DNA from: Lottia gigantea
Taxonomy: Eukaryota; Mollusca; Gastropoda; Lottiidae
Length of the DNA stretch: 64,000 nucleotides
Assembly (NCBI RefSeq): GCF_000327385.1
Contig: NW_008707443.1
Location: forward strand, 495,408-559,407
Direction: 5' to 3'
Shown: positions 46,760 through 57,780 of the stretch, piece by piece
How positions within the stretch are numbered: the stretch's first letter is position 1
How the letters are laid out: each line of letters begins with the position of its first letter
The notes under the pieces: generated by a model
Seen by the model: the letters and a program-made list of their open reading frames with translations, nothing else
The model's database searches: none
Told to the model about the DNA's origin: nothing
Program-made: the position numbers and the translations under genes

Positions 46760-48209
46760 ATGAAATATATAATATCAATTTTCTTGCTTTTTGGTAAGTA
46801 AACATGGTTTTTATCCATTTTCTTGTGCATAGCCAACATGTACCGTCAGAATTTACCCATTCTATTATTTCAAAATAATTTAATAAGTGTCACCAAGTGT
46901 TAACCAACTAATAATATAATAGGTTCATGTGTTATCCATAAACTAAAAATGTTTGATCGCAAATTCCATTGTACAAAGTGCTTCTGTTGGAGATTGAGGA
47001 AGTGACTAAATATCATTGTTTTTCCTGTTATCTAAACTCATTATGATTCCAGTGATTGGCTTAGCTGTGAGTCACGAACTGAAGACAGAAAAGAAAGATA
47101 TCAATCATGCCAAGGATGCTCAGCTAACGAAGGACGTAGCAATTAAACTACCAGAGGAAAAATCCAATATTGCCGCCAAAGTCGAAACTTTGCCAGTTCA
47201 TAAACTGAGGCTTTTGAAGAAACGAAGTCCTGGAAAGCGAAGTAGGGAACGTTATGGTTACTACTACGGCGGCCGTTCAAGAGGTGGTCACTCAAGAGGT
47301 GGACGATCAAGGGGTGGTCACTCAAGACATCGTGGCCACTCACATGGCGGACATTCACGACGCGGAGGTCGCTCTCGACATAGCGGTAGCTCTAGTGGAG
47401 GTCGATCTAGTTATGGTGGAAGGTCGTATGGATCATATTATGGTAACAGTCGTTATAATTATGGTCAAAGTGGTCGCTCTCAAGGAGGATATGTTCCCTA
47501 TCGCGGCTCGGGATATCCCAACTACGGCAGCAGATACATTGGAGTCATAAGATACGGTAGCAGACCAATTGGTACAAATTCAATTTCAGGAAATCAAAGT
47601 CCTATCAGTGGAAATTGCAACTGTCCCTTCAGCCAAAACAATGAACCGTCTGTAGAGAGCGATGGTGAGTATATTAATTGATTAATGCACAAATTCTCTG
47701 ATTCTAAAGATGTATGGATATCAAAATTTACCGCAATGTTACAATAGCAGAAACTATATTTAAAAAAACACTCATGGTAATTTTCCAAAACGGTCTATAA
47801 ATGAAGGTTGTATCTTAAAAAGAGAATCAAGTCGAAAAAGCACCAGAACTATTTTCATGGCAATTTTATATCTTTTTTGAGGATTAGCAAATTGCCAATA
47901 CAAGTACTCCATTATCTTGGGTAATCTGACCTGTATGTGAAACCACGTGATGTTATTGTAAAGGCGATAATGAGAACTGTTAAATATATTAAAAATTCGG
48001 AAGGGAAACCATATTGATAGTGATTGCTAACTAAACTTGGTCGCGTTAGCAGGATTTACTGTATTTCTGTGTAGATAGACATTCAATATAATTTTCTTAT
48101 TGTAGAGTATGATTTTGATTATCTGAGGCAGTGGCAAAGAGCTTTTTCATCGCATCCATGTTGTCGTCAGAGATGGGAAGTGTATTGGTCAAATTCCCAA
48201 AGAAAATAA
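46760..48209 (+). CDS. Secreted precursor with cationic Gly/Arg/Ser/His/Tyr-rich mature region
   Basis: Exons 46760-46793, 47053-47664, 48106-48209; 750 nt, 249 aa, both introns phase 1. Signal peptide about 1-18 (MKYIISIFLLFVIGLAVS). Residues 19-66 are a charged segment rich in Lys, Asp and Glu. Basic sites KKR (67-69) and KR (73-74) suggest cleavage of a propeptide. The rest is a low-complexity cationic stretch of SRGGHSRGGRSRGG type, then Gly/Ser/Tyr/Arg-rich sequence, and a tail with four Cys (NCNCPF; HPCCRQRW) that could form two disulfides. No homologue recognised. Possible roles include matrix, mucus or adhesive protein, metal binding through His, or a host-defence peptide; none is shown. 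AATAAA at 48221-48226 lies 11 nt after the stop. Confidence 0.7.
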
Positions 48210-48220
48210 TCAAGATTACC

Positions 48221-48226
48221 AATAAA
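48221..48226 (+). terminator. Polyadenylation signal of the Gly/Arg/Ser/His-rich precursor gene
   Basis: AATAAA begins 11 nt after the stop codon of the exon 3 frame, giving a very short 3' untranslated region. Confidence 0.5.
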
Positions 48227-48667
48227 TAGTAAATACACTATATCAAACATGAAGTAACTGAAGAATTTATAGACTCTATACTAATATTAATTTTTACTAT
48301 CATATTAATATTCACAATTCTCCAATATCGACCAATGCTGCATAGCACCTGTGTTTCTAGGATTGAATAATTAAATAATAATTTACCTTACGTTAACTAA
48401 AAATAATAAATCCTATTAAATATTTAATCGAAATGACTATTTGGATATTAAATTCTTGCATTAAACTTATTTTTTTTCTGTTCTTACTGTTACCAATATA
48501 CTATAACTCTCTTATGTCCACGATAATTAAAATACCATAATTGTCATAAACATCATCTATATCCGACAGAAAAAATGAGTGTTGTCATGGAAACAAACAG
48601 TATATAGGAATATGTACAAGTAAGCTATATTATCCGATGTTAGAGACGAATAAGAAAGGAAGACAAC
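48227..48667. other. Spacer and 5' region of the Rieske gene
   Basis: No gene recognised. TATATAGG at 48600-48607 lies 60 nt before the start codon and could act as a TATA box. Confidence 0.4.
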
Positions 48668-51600
48668 ATGGCACAGAGTACATCGGAAAAAAGACCTGTT
48701 AAAAAATCGGAGCGTTCTTCGCCTCTCACAGACAAGATCCGTGCTCGATTATCTTGCGACAATTTAACCCTGATATGGAGGCCAATAGGACATTATCAGG
48801 AACTTGCCAAAAGGAGGTGCCAAAGAATTTTCGCTAAACCAGGAAAGGAATACGATTTAGCGTTGTTTTATCATGAAATGACATTTTACGTGATGAGTGC
48901 TTGGTGTACACATATGGGTATGTATTTTTATTTTCTAACGTGGAAATCGCTCAGAGTTTGAGAAACCTTTATTAGGTTTTCAGTATCTAATGTCGATTAG
49001 CAACATTCTCACATGGCCGGACCTACAACTTCAGCAAATAACGATATGTTTTTATAGAAGTCGTTTCTCTCTCAATACGAAAGATTTTGAAGCATTTGCA
49101 ATTTTTACTTAGATATTAATATATTCTTGATACTATACATGTAATTCATTATTAGGCATAAAACTATAATGGTTCACAATATAAAAAAACACTAGCTACA
49201 TTGACTCTGGAAGGTGTATCGGCTGGCGAAACCTCGTCATTGTTGTAGTGGATTAAAACCCACGGCCACCATTTGTTGATAACCTTTTTTGAGCATTGAC
49301 TTTTACCTCACGAAAAGAAGCTTGCTTTTGCAATGTGCTGGGTTATAAATAAAGGAATAATTCGGATTAGCCTTCGGACGTCTGTGGCTTCTATTTCTCT
49401 AAGAGACGGTACCAGATTAAGCCTTTACTGCATCACCATAAAAGCTCTTATTCTGGTCCAGGTTAGTCTACAAACAGAAGAACCTTGTTTGAGTTAGATT
49501 CCTAAAATGCTCCTGATAATTTTGGTTGAAGACACCCGCAAAATATTAGGGAATCAGAATTTAAGTGCTTCGGTGTATTTGTAACTCTTTCTGATATAGC
49601 TACATCAATGTATATTTATATATAGCATTTTAAAAACCTGATATTTCATGTTTAGCACCAGCACTGAAAAACCTGGCATGTATTGACTAAAGAGATACAG
49701 AGACAATGATTAATAGCAAAAATCTATTGATTTAGAAAGAAAACGGAAAAATTAACCTAATGGATGTTTTGTTCCAATAATGACATATTATCTATCATTA
49801 GTACTTATATTACAGATGTGATAATTAGATCTTATATAATGGACGAGAATTAGATAAGGATGGAAAATGTCGAACAATAGCACACAACATTCATTAGAGA
49901 GGAAATTACATGCTTAATTCTTTATTTTGTCAGCTTGACGTGATTCGTTTATTGTGAAAAGTAGATTATATGATTGATCCATGACTTTACAAAGCATTTG
50001 ATAATACTCTACCAATAAAACTGACGATTCAGCCTCACTAAGTAACCAATTTATGACTTCCGGTATATGTGATAATATGGTTCCACATAGGGTTAATAGG
50101 TTCAGGGAATAATATAATAGTACCACTAAAGTAGTAAGAAACAATAGTCAAGATTGAGTCGAGAATTATAAAGCTTCCACAAAGGCCATTATTAATCTTA
50201 TTTCTTGTGAGTGTACGAAATGACGACAACAGCGACCAGTTAATCATTATTCTAAGATTAATTGATAACACGGTCTTATGAAAGGTTAAGGCATAAGGTA
50301 TGAAACTGTATCAGCTTCACATTACTAATACGTGAAGGATTCAACAGCATATTTTAAGCCGGTGAGATCATTGAGAGCTTGATCAAGTCCACTGGCGAAT
50401 AAGTATGTTGTCGGGTCCGTCGACTCGATGGTCGCATATTCCGAACCAGAGAGGACGTAAGTATCTCGTGGAAACTTAATTACGAGTTTCAGCTGTCGGT
50501 ACTCTCAGTCGACTTGGGAATTAGTATGTTCTCGGATCTGCCGATAGGATATCAAGCGACTGTTAACACTGGACTCGATGGTGGAATATTTCGAAACGAG
50601 CAAACAATGGCAACTAAACTACGAATTTAAGTTGTACGTTCAGGCCGATTAAATCCAGATTTAAATGCCGTCAGTTGCTGTCACATTAAGCCAGTAGCAA
50701 GGTCGTATTTACCGGTATAAGGCGGGGATGTTCACTAAATCTGTCGAACCATGCTAAACAACACGAAAATGGCTGAAAAACAGATCTAGGAATGTTTCCA
50801 GACTTCACAGGTTTTTTTTCTGTGAAGAGTCTTGATTTAGAAAAACCCGCATAAAAAATCCTAAAGGGGTAATTTGAGGAAAATGGATAATTTTATAATT
50901 CATTTACATCATCATAAAATCCACAGGCATAGGAATACGAGATATAGAGTAAAATATCTTCAAGATAGGGTATATAAAACCAGCAGCTTCTGCTGGAAGC
51001 GTTCGTTACTTTGTCATCCACCACAACTGCTTTCAACCGGAAAAGAACATTCTTATGTAGGATTTTGGTAGTAACAATATTAATGACCATATATTTTCCC
51101 TTAACAGATATGTAACTATTCAATTTGGAGGAAGAAATGGTAAACATTCAGTAAGATCGGTCCGGTTGAACTATAATTGCAGATTACTCTCTTGAAGATT
51201 TTATACCTTATAAAGACATGGCCTATTATCAGCTGAAATGATTCGAATTCGTCCTTAAACCTACAAGTCCCCAAAGTTCGTATCTTATCTATATCTTGGC
51301 CTTCATGCCTCAGTTTTAATTATACGCCATTTGTCACCTTTAATATTTATAATGTTTAGTACGAATTGCTGATGTAATGAATTTTGTGACCAATCATTTT
51401 TGTTTCAGGGGGACCTTTATACGAGGGAGAGATAGAAGATTATAAAGGTAGCTGTCATGTTATGTGCCCCTGGCATGCATTCATGTTCGATCTCAAAACC
51501 GGCACAAACGATATTGGTTTAAAGGTAAGATATGTGTTTCTTGTTAACTATAAGTTATTCCCCTTTAATAAACTTCATTTCTATATTTCTCTTGTTTGTG

Positions 51601-52855
51601 GTGGCTCAGGGGGGTAACCGCTTTCTATCTCCTGTCAGGTCGGAGGTGCTTGTATGGACAATGGTGTTTAGAGTTTCGTATCTTTAAAGTTCCCACGACA
51701 ATAATTGGAAGTCGAAAAAGATGAAGATAATTCATTATCCGTCTTGATTGGCCCAACCAGGTACAGAAAAGATGATGAAAAAGAGGAAGCGCCATGGGCA
51801 CAAGGCTCCCATGGAGCGTCTGAGAGGGTTCTTCAAGAATTATTTTGTATAAAATATGTTATACATGAAGTGTGAGTGCAAACCATTTTTCGAAAGGGGC
51901 AAATGCCACTTCCTCGTCCTGTACCCACACTGGCGACCAACGGAGTACAATAACTGAACAAGAAAATCAGAAAAATCGAAAAATATTTAGTATCAGTTAT
52001 TGCCCATGTTCTTGACAACGTGTCACATTTTGAGCTCATAAACATTCTAGGAGGTTCAATTCTTGACAGATTTTGACGAAACTTGGTGAAATTGTTTATT
52101 ATCACCCATGGATGAAGCCTATCGAAAATCAAAAATATCGAAATATGTTTCATAGGAGTTATTGATCTCATTCTTGACAACGCTTAGAAATTTTAGCTCT
52201 TAAACACTAAAGGCATGATTCTTGCCGGATTTTGACAAAACTTGGTTTTATTATTCAGTACCGCGCTGAAGTTTGAATATTTGCCTTCTAGAGTTTTCAC
52301 GCGCTAAAAATTAAACCCCTTTCAAGAACAAGGGCAATAACTCATACTCAATATTATTCAGTATCGCCCTAAAGAGTTCAAAAGAAATGTATAACTGAAG
52401 ATTGAATATTTCATACTGGTGATTGTATATGGGCGGATATTACCTTGCCTGGCAAGCTATCTTTATTTATGAAATCCAAAAGATCCTATTTACCTTCAAC
52501 AATCTTTTGATTGTGATTGTTTGTTCTTCATAAAAGGAACTTTGTTATTATCCTATGAAACATTTGATCACGACTTTGACAATGTTTAAGCAATGTTGAT
52601 AATAATTTTTTTTTTAATGTATCCCTCGTGACTCTAGGTTATGGTTACTATAATGTAACCAGGGCTATGTCAATGACTTTTTAAGCAGTGTCAATCACCA
52701 CTTGAAACCGATTCAAAGTTTATCTCCAGCCGAGTACTGTTTAATTTCAACATTTCAACTTTTGATTTCAGCAAGAAGTGTATCCAGTTAAAATAGAAGA
52801 AGGAACAGTCTATGTGATGTATAAGTACGATTTAGCACTCCATCCATTTATTTAG
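48668..52855 (+). CDS. RFESD: Rieske [2Fe-2S] domain protein (RFESD-like)
   Basis: Exons 48668-48917, 51409-51524, 52772-52855; 450 nt, 149 aa, introns in phase 1 and phase 0. A short basic N-terminus (no signal peptide) leads into a Rieske domain. The cluster ligands are complete: CTH (first Cys-x-His) at the end of exon 1, and CPWH (second Cys-x-x-His) in exon 2, the two joined by MGGPLYEGEIEDYKGSCHVM. The domain ends with a short beta segment (VYPVKIEEGTVYVMY) in exon 3. Length and layout match vertebrate RFESD (about 157 aa), a small soluble ferredoxin-like protein of unclear function; electron transfer is the expected activity. Intron 1 falls in the Gly right after the first ligand pair. 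AATAAA at 53124-53129 is the likely polyadenylation signal. Confidence 0.88.
50386..50650. repeat. Old tandem duplication, unit about 130-150 bp, in Rieske intron 1
   Basis: Two diverged units share AGTATGTT(G/C)TCGG, GACTCGATGGT(C/G)G, ATATT(C/T)CGAA and TACGA(G/A)TTT. The stretch is richer in GC and CG dinucleotides than its surroundings. No coding capacity. Confidence 0.5.
51600..51660 (+). mobile_element. Possible tRNA-derived SINE head
   Basis: TGGCTCAGGGGG resembles an A box, and GGTCGGAGGTG about 35 nt later weakly resembles a B box. Intron 2 of the Rieske gene. Weak evidence. Confidence 0.25.
51960..52410 (+). repeat. Dispersed repeat with TTCTTGACAGATTTTGACGA units, copy 2
   Basis: Two to three imperfect units as at 14330-14775: TTATTGCCCATGTTCTTGAC, CAATTCTTGACAGATTTTGA, CGAAACTTGGTGA, and a tail TATCGCCCTAAAGAGTTCAA matching TATCGCCCCAAAAAGTTCAA at the first copy. 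Intron 2 of the Rieske gene. Confidence 0.7.
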
Positions 52856-53123
52856 TTACCTATGCAATATTATTACAATTCAAAAGAGGCTGTTAAATGT
52901 TGAACTATAGTGATAGCAAACTACAACAAAAGTATGAAATCGTATTTGTGTATGGAAACGAATGTCCAGTTTGTCTTGCATGTACTAAATTTATTATATT
53001 GTTGGTACGCCATTATCGGATTGATGTGTCATTGAGCACCAAAACATGTGGAAACAAAAACACGGTTATCATTCTCCCTCTTTTTACATTAATGAAAAAA
53101 CCAACGAGTTCATAATATTATCA

Positions 53124-53129
53124 AATAAA
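53124..53129 (+). terminator. Polyadenylation signal of the Rieske gene
   Basis: AATAAA about 270 nt after the Rieske stop codon, with TGTGTT downstream. Confidence 0.5.
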
Positions 53130-53882
53130 TCTGTGTTCAAAATTAAAATGAATTTTAACACCGTTCATGTTCTCTTGATAACAGTGCAAACTTTCTTTAA
53201 GAAATAGTCGACTAACTAGTCCTGAGAAATGTATGATATTCCTTGCCTTAATAATATTTACAGTATTTAGTATAGTGTCAACTAGACTTTAAGGGAAGCA
53301 ACTTCGAAGAAAGAAATAAAACCTTGTTGTTGGTTTAAATAAAATTAGTTGTTATGTATGTTGATATTTGAATAAAAATAAGGAAAACTGAAGAAAAATA
53401 TAAGAACGACAAAATAATGTTTTTTCAATACTGGTAATCATGCAGAACTCTAGGGGTGGTGTTCGCTATCGTAATACTCAGGAAACGCTGTTAAAATTAT
53501 GGAATGGTGGAACAATAAACTAATATCTAATGCGCGAAGGTTAGTTTATAACACTGGAAATTCAGAACTGCCTCCCACACAAGTCCCTGACCAAACTACG
53601 ACATAATGCTGATTAACCCAACATTGATTTCAAAACCAAAATTTGAAGAGATATTATTTATTCCTGATACAAAAACAATTACAAAACTAATTGAACGGTG
53701 AGGCTGCAACAGAAGTAATAAAAAATATATACAAACATGATAAATTAATCAAAACAAAAACAAAAACCCACTTTCCGCTTCGGCTATTTTTCAATACCAA
53801 ATGTAGTCTATCATTTAAGGAATCTTTATCAATTCGTCCATGGAAAATGAAACATTTGAATGTAGCAATGGAAGTAGTGTTA
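53130..53882. other. Intergenic, no gene recognised
   Basis: AT-rich with short frames only. An AAGGGAAGCAACTT motif lies near 53291. Confidence 0.4.
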
Positions 53883-54282
53883 CCCACAAGCCCTTATCAG
53901 TTCTCCGTCCAGTTCTCTATTATAGACGAGACGAAGGAGTGACAAGGAAACGTGTTACGTATGTCTTAGTCTTACATCAACGTGCACAGTCTTGTACTTA
54001 TAAGTCAGACAGACCATCCCGAGATAGTCATCATTAACCACAAGAGCTATTCTTGCCGATACATGTGTCGCAGGCAACTGTAAATCATCGGACAGTACAT
54101 TAAGTCATCACTCTCAGAACGAACGTCATTTAGGTATTTAATTAATATACATGCTGTATCTGAAAGACACTTGTGAGTCTATAACCTGATAAATTAAGCT
54201 GAAATCTCACCCACAAGCCCTTATCAGTTCTCCGTCCAGTTCTTTATATTAGACGAGACGAACAAGTGACAAGGAAACGTGA
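53883..54282. repeat. Direct repeat pair, 73 bp, 326 bp apart
   Basis: 53883-53955 and 54209-54282 share CACAAGCCCTTATCAGTTCT, CCGTCCAGTTCT, TAGACGAGACGAA and GTGACAAGGAAACGTG with a few differences. Either two copies of one short repeat or the direct ends of a small element; the interior shows no genes. Confidence 0.65.
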
Positions 54283-54859
54283 AAGATATTAAATTGGCAT
54301 AAAGTTTCTCATAATTTATCATTCTCAATGATAGTAAATGTTGAATTGAACAACACTGCAGTAACTGTAACATGATCTTCACTTGAAAAATATAATGGTG
54401 GTCATCATCAAAAGGGAAGTAACTCCATTTCTTAGGCTGAACACAAATATAGTCCTGAAAGATAAAAATACTTTTGTACAAGGTATAATAAAAGACGAAC
54501 CCAAAACCGTTCACAGTTTAGTGCCTATGTCCAAAGATAAATGCATTTTTTTTAAAACTATTTTGAATGTTACAAAATAAGGAATAACAATGGAAAGGCA
54601 TGGAGACAATTTAGAAATGGCTAGGTTCTTTTGGTGGGTACATGCAAACTATACCACAATTTAGATTTGCTTATGTTGATAACAGACACTCGATATATAA
54701 TGTCACATTTTCATGCAACTACATGCATCAAAAAATGTTTCTTATAATTGAATTTTGGTTTGCTATGCCATTCAAAGAGCAAATGACAGTCAAAATCCTT
54801 CAGTCCTTCAATCAAGAATAAGCATGCATTTCACAACACCAACACCACACATCATGTCA

Positions 54860-55410
54860 TAAATAAGTCATTCGACTTCTTTTATTTACGTGACAAACAT
54901 GCAAACTTTTCATATTCATGCAGCATTCACACAAACATACTTGTCACAACACACATGCTTCATGCAGACACAAACGGACACACGTCTGACAACATTCAGA
55001 CATCTTTCAAACACAATAATATGGACGAAGAAATGATAAGGGTCTGTAACGTAGCCGTGGAGCAGCCCTGAAATACAAAACAAAATTGGTTTTAGTTGTG
55101 TTAAGAGAAATTCTGTTTTCTTATTAGAAGGTTGGCGGTCAAAACGGTGTCGACTGTGGCCATGGATTGCAAATTCGACTTGCTTTGACAAAGTACCATC
55201 GTATGACATAGAATAGAAACTTGAAGTAAAAATTCAACTCTCTATAAATTGATTTACCGTAGTGTCATTTTAAAAATTCTGTTGTAAACGTCGATCAACT
55301 GAATAGATTTTGAAAATAAAAACAACTACTTACCCTCGAGGTAAATCCTTTAAGCTGTAGAATATGCTGATTCAAGAAATCTCCAGTAACTAAATAACTT
55401 CACCAAATAC
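54860..55410 (-). ncRNA. Candidate spliced minus-strand transcript, 3' end (terminal and preceding exon)
   Basis: On the minus strand, a strong acceptor (TTTTGTTTTGTATTTCAG) starts an exon at 55067 that runs to a polyadenylation signal (AATAAA, plus-strand TTTATT at 54881-54886). Upstream, 55334-55410 is bounded by an acceptor (TTGTTGAAATTACAG) and a strong donor (GAGG|GTAAGTAG). That exon has stops in all three frames, so a noncoding RNA or untranslated exons fit best. A 97-aa minus frame (54916-55209) overlaps the terminal exon, with a Cys-rich end (CVCMKHVCCDKYVC); it is not recognised and may be chance. More donor-like sites lie further upstream to 63.7 kb. Confidence 0.3.
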
Positions 55411-57640
55411 CTGTAATTTCAACAATAATAATATTCAACGTAGAATAAGAATAACAGTACTGTCCACTTTATGAAAATTACAAGTATTTATGCGTGCCTG
55501 CATGTTTTCATCGGAGTGTTATGTTTTGCGACCACCTTTAGAAACTGGAAGTAATCGGAGGTACGTTTGATAGGAAATTGCAGTCGCCTGAGGAAATGGG
55601 ACAAAACGTTCCTCAAAATCTTTTAAACAATTTCCTTATTTTCTTTTTTCATCAAATAGAAACAATTCACACCTAATAATTTTCCTTAATTTTATGATTT
55701 CGAATTATTCATTGTCTGTAAGCATAAATCTAAATTCCATAATCAGCACTCATTTCTACCAGACAATAAAATCGAAAGCAGGCCATATCGTGATCGTTGA
55801 CTGTGTCTTCTTTAAGAATATTTGTACCCAAAGATAACTGTCATAAAGAAAAATTGATGCATAAGACACCATTCCAATGACACATCGCCAAGGGAGATAC
55901 CTTGCACAAAGTTTGAGTCAGGACAATGACATCTGTATATTCTGTATTTGATTAATGTGTATCAATGTTTTCAAGGACAATGTATCATTAAATACGTAAT
56001 TACTAACTCTGTTTAAAGATTATCTTAGAGATAATCTTATCCTAATGTTATCGATCCAAGGTAAACATTGAAAGAAGAGATATTGCTAATTTATTGGAAA
56101 TTGATTCGGTGGTTTTGATAAGATACTTAGTGAAGGCGACAAAACTTGTTTCAACAAAACTTAAATGCGTGTTTAAACTACTAGTTCAAACAAACTCAAA
56201 TTGAACTGATAGCAAATTCTGGATGTTTAGACAAATTGTGTTCAGTGTGGTGTCCATTGTCTATCATTACAAAACACATAATCTTGATAATATGTGTACA
56301 CCAACAAGTGTAGCCCGTTGTTTAGTTCCAATTCAGATTAAGTCTAGGAAAATAAGGTTAACGATACACACATATACACACAAATAAAGTCGGTGATTGG
56401 CACAGTATTTAATGAATGCACTTTCTTGTATATATAAAGCAACAATTGGGAACTCTCGAGCTGAAAGAGTATGAGATGTGATTCAGCTTCTTCGAAAATG
56501 AGGTCTTCTAACTACAAAAAATTGCCCACGTTAGCAGCGTACTCTATCACAGTATTCGATACTATTGAATTTTCAAAACAGTACTCGGGTTAACAATGAA
56601 TATATTACATTATACGTGTAAAAATAACGATTTGTTTCAAGGCAAACTGAACACCTGTGCTGTATCAGATAGCGAAATAATGACTACAAAATTTAACATT
56701 ACATTCCTATGTTCATACTTTTAATAAACTATGTCCAACGACTAGAATAATATTCCTTGATAGATCACTAAAGATCCATAATGGAAGTGTCCGCATTATT
56801 TCTAGAATTTGCAGTCACTATACAATTTTAGTCACAGTATCCCACGTTAACAGAAGATTATCACTCTACTGTTATATTGACCAACAATGGCGGACACATC
56901 CATTGACTCCTGACTCATACTAGAAATGAAACTAGAAAATTACCAACAGTGGCAAATAATTAATTTAATTGCTACCTTCATGGTCACATCAAACCCCTTT
57001 AGATTTATGGCTGGACATTGACACGGAATTGTAAAGTAGCACCATATGCAAATGTGCAAGTTCAAAAGAGTTGACCTAGCACACGCCATCTGGGCTAACG
57101 TATGCGGGACTATTCTCGTCTGGTCTCAATGTTAAACGTTTACTCTGGACATCTGCCGCTGGTATCTGATATCACTATATCACCATAGCGGACATTTAAA
57201 CTAACAATGGTCGTTTGGCGAGTTTGAAGTGTTAAACTATCGATTTGAAACCAAATATCTGCCATCACTGAAAAGAGTTCTTAGTAAGAAACGAACAAAT
57301 TAGCATAAGCGAAAATGGCACAATGTAGCACAACATTTACATGTAGCTTTAATTTTTATTCAAGCCCAACGATACATAAAGATTACGCCCATTTCCGCAG
57401 TCTTCTAGTGAAACCTCTCTGCAGTTTTAATCAGGACAAAACTCTATTGAACGTAACACTATAGTTTCAACTGAATACATGGCTACGACTTCTCGACTTT
57501 TACTTATAATACATCCTTAGCAGTAGCTAGATTTTAAAAATCCATGTTGATTTATACAGTCCATAATAGTTTTATAGTCTCCCTTTAATCGACAAAACCT
57601 CCCGTCAAACAATATTTTGTTCAAAAAGTAAAATAGGTTC
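55411..57640. other. Gene-poor AT-rich DNA
   Basis: No coding region, RNA gene or repeat family recognised. If the minus-strand transcript exists, this is intron. Confidence 0.4.
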
Positions 57641-57645
57641 AAGTA

Positions 57646-57780
57646 AGGGGCGTCATTTAATCGTTTGCTTATCAAGCGACGGTTATCTTTTAAAATTAGC
57701 ACAATCTAATGACAGACAAGATAAGGAAGCAAGCAAGTGAACTTCAAATTAATAAAATATCTAACGCATGATACGCCCCC
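57646..57780. mobile_element. Possible short MITE with GGGGCGTCAT-like inverted ends
   Basis: AGGGGCGTCAT on the left is mirrored by ATGATACGCCCCC on the right, 135 bp in all. A similar pair of ends encloses 63498-63609. Short ends, so chance is possible. Confidence 0.35.

Noticed and set aside
47143-47550. Other frames across the Gly/Arg/Ser/His-rich exon
   Set aside because: Shadows of a low-complexity coding exon whose own frame joins both neighbouring exons in phase.
53691-54037. Two 65-83-aa plus-strand frames
   Set aside because: They lie over a short direct repeat and carry no motif, start context or splice partner.
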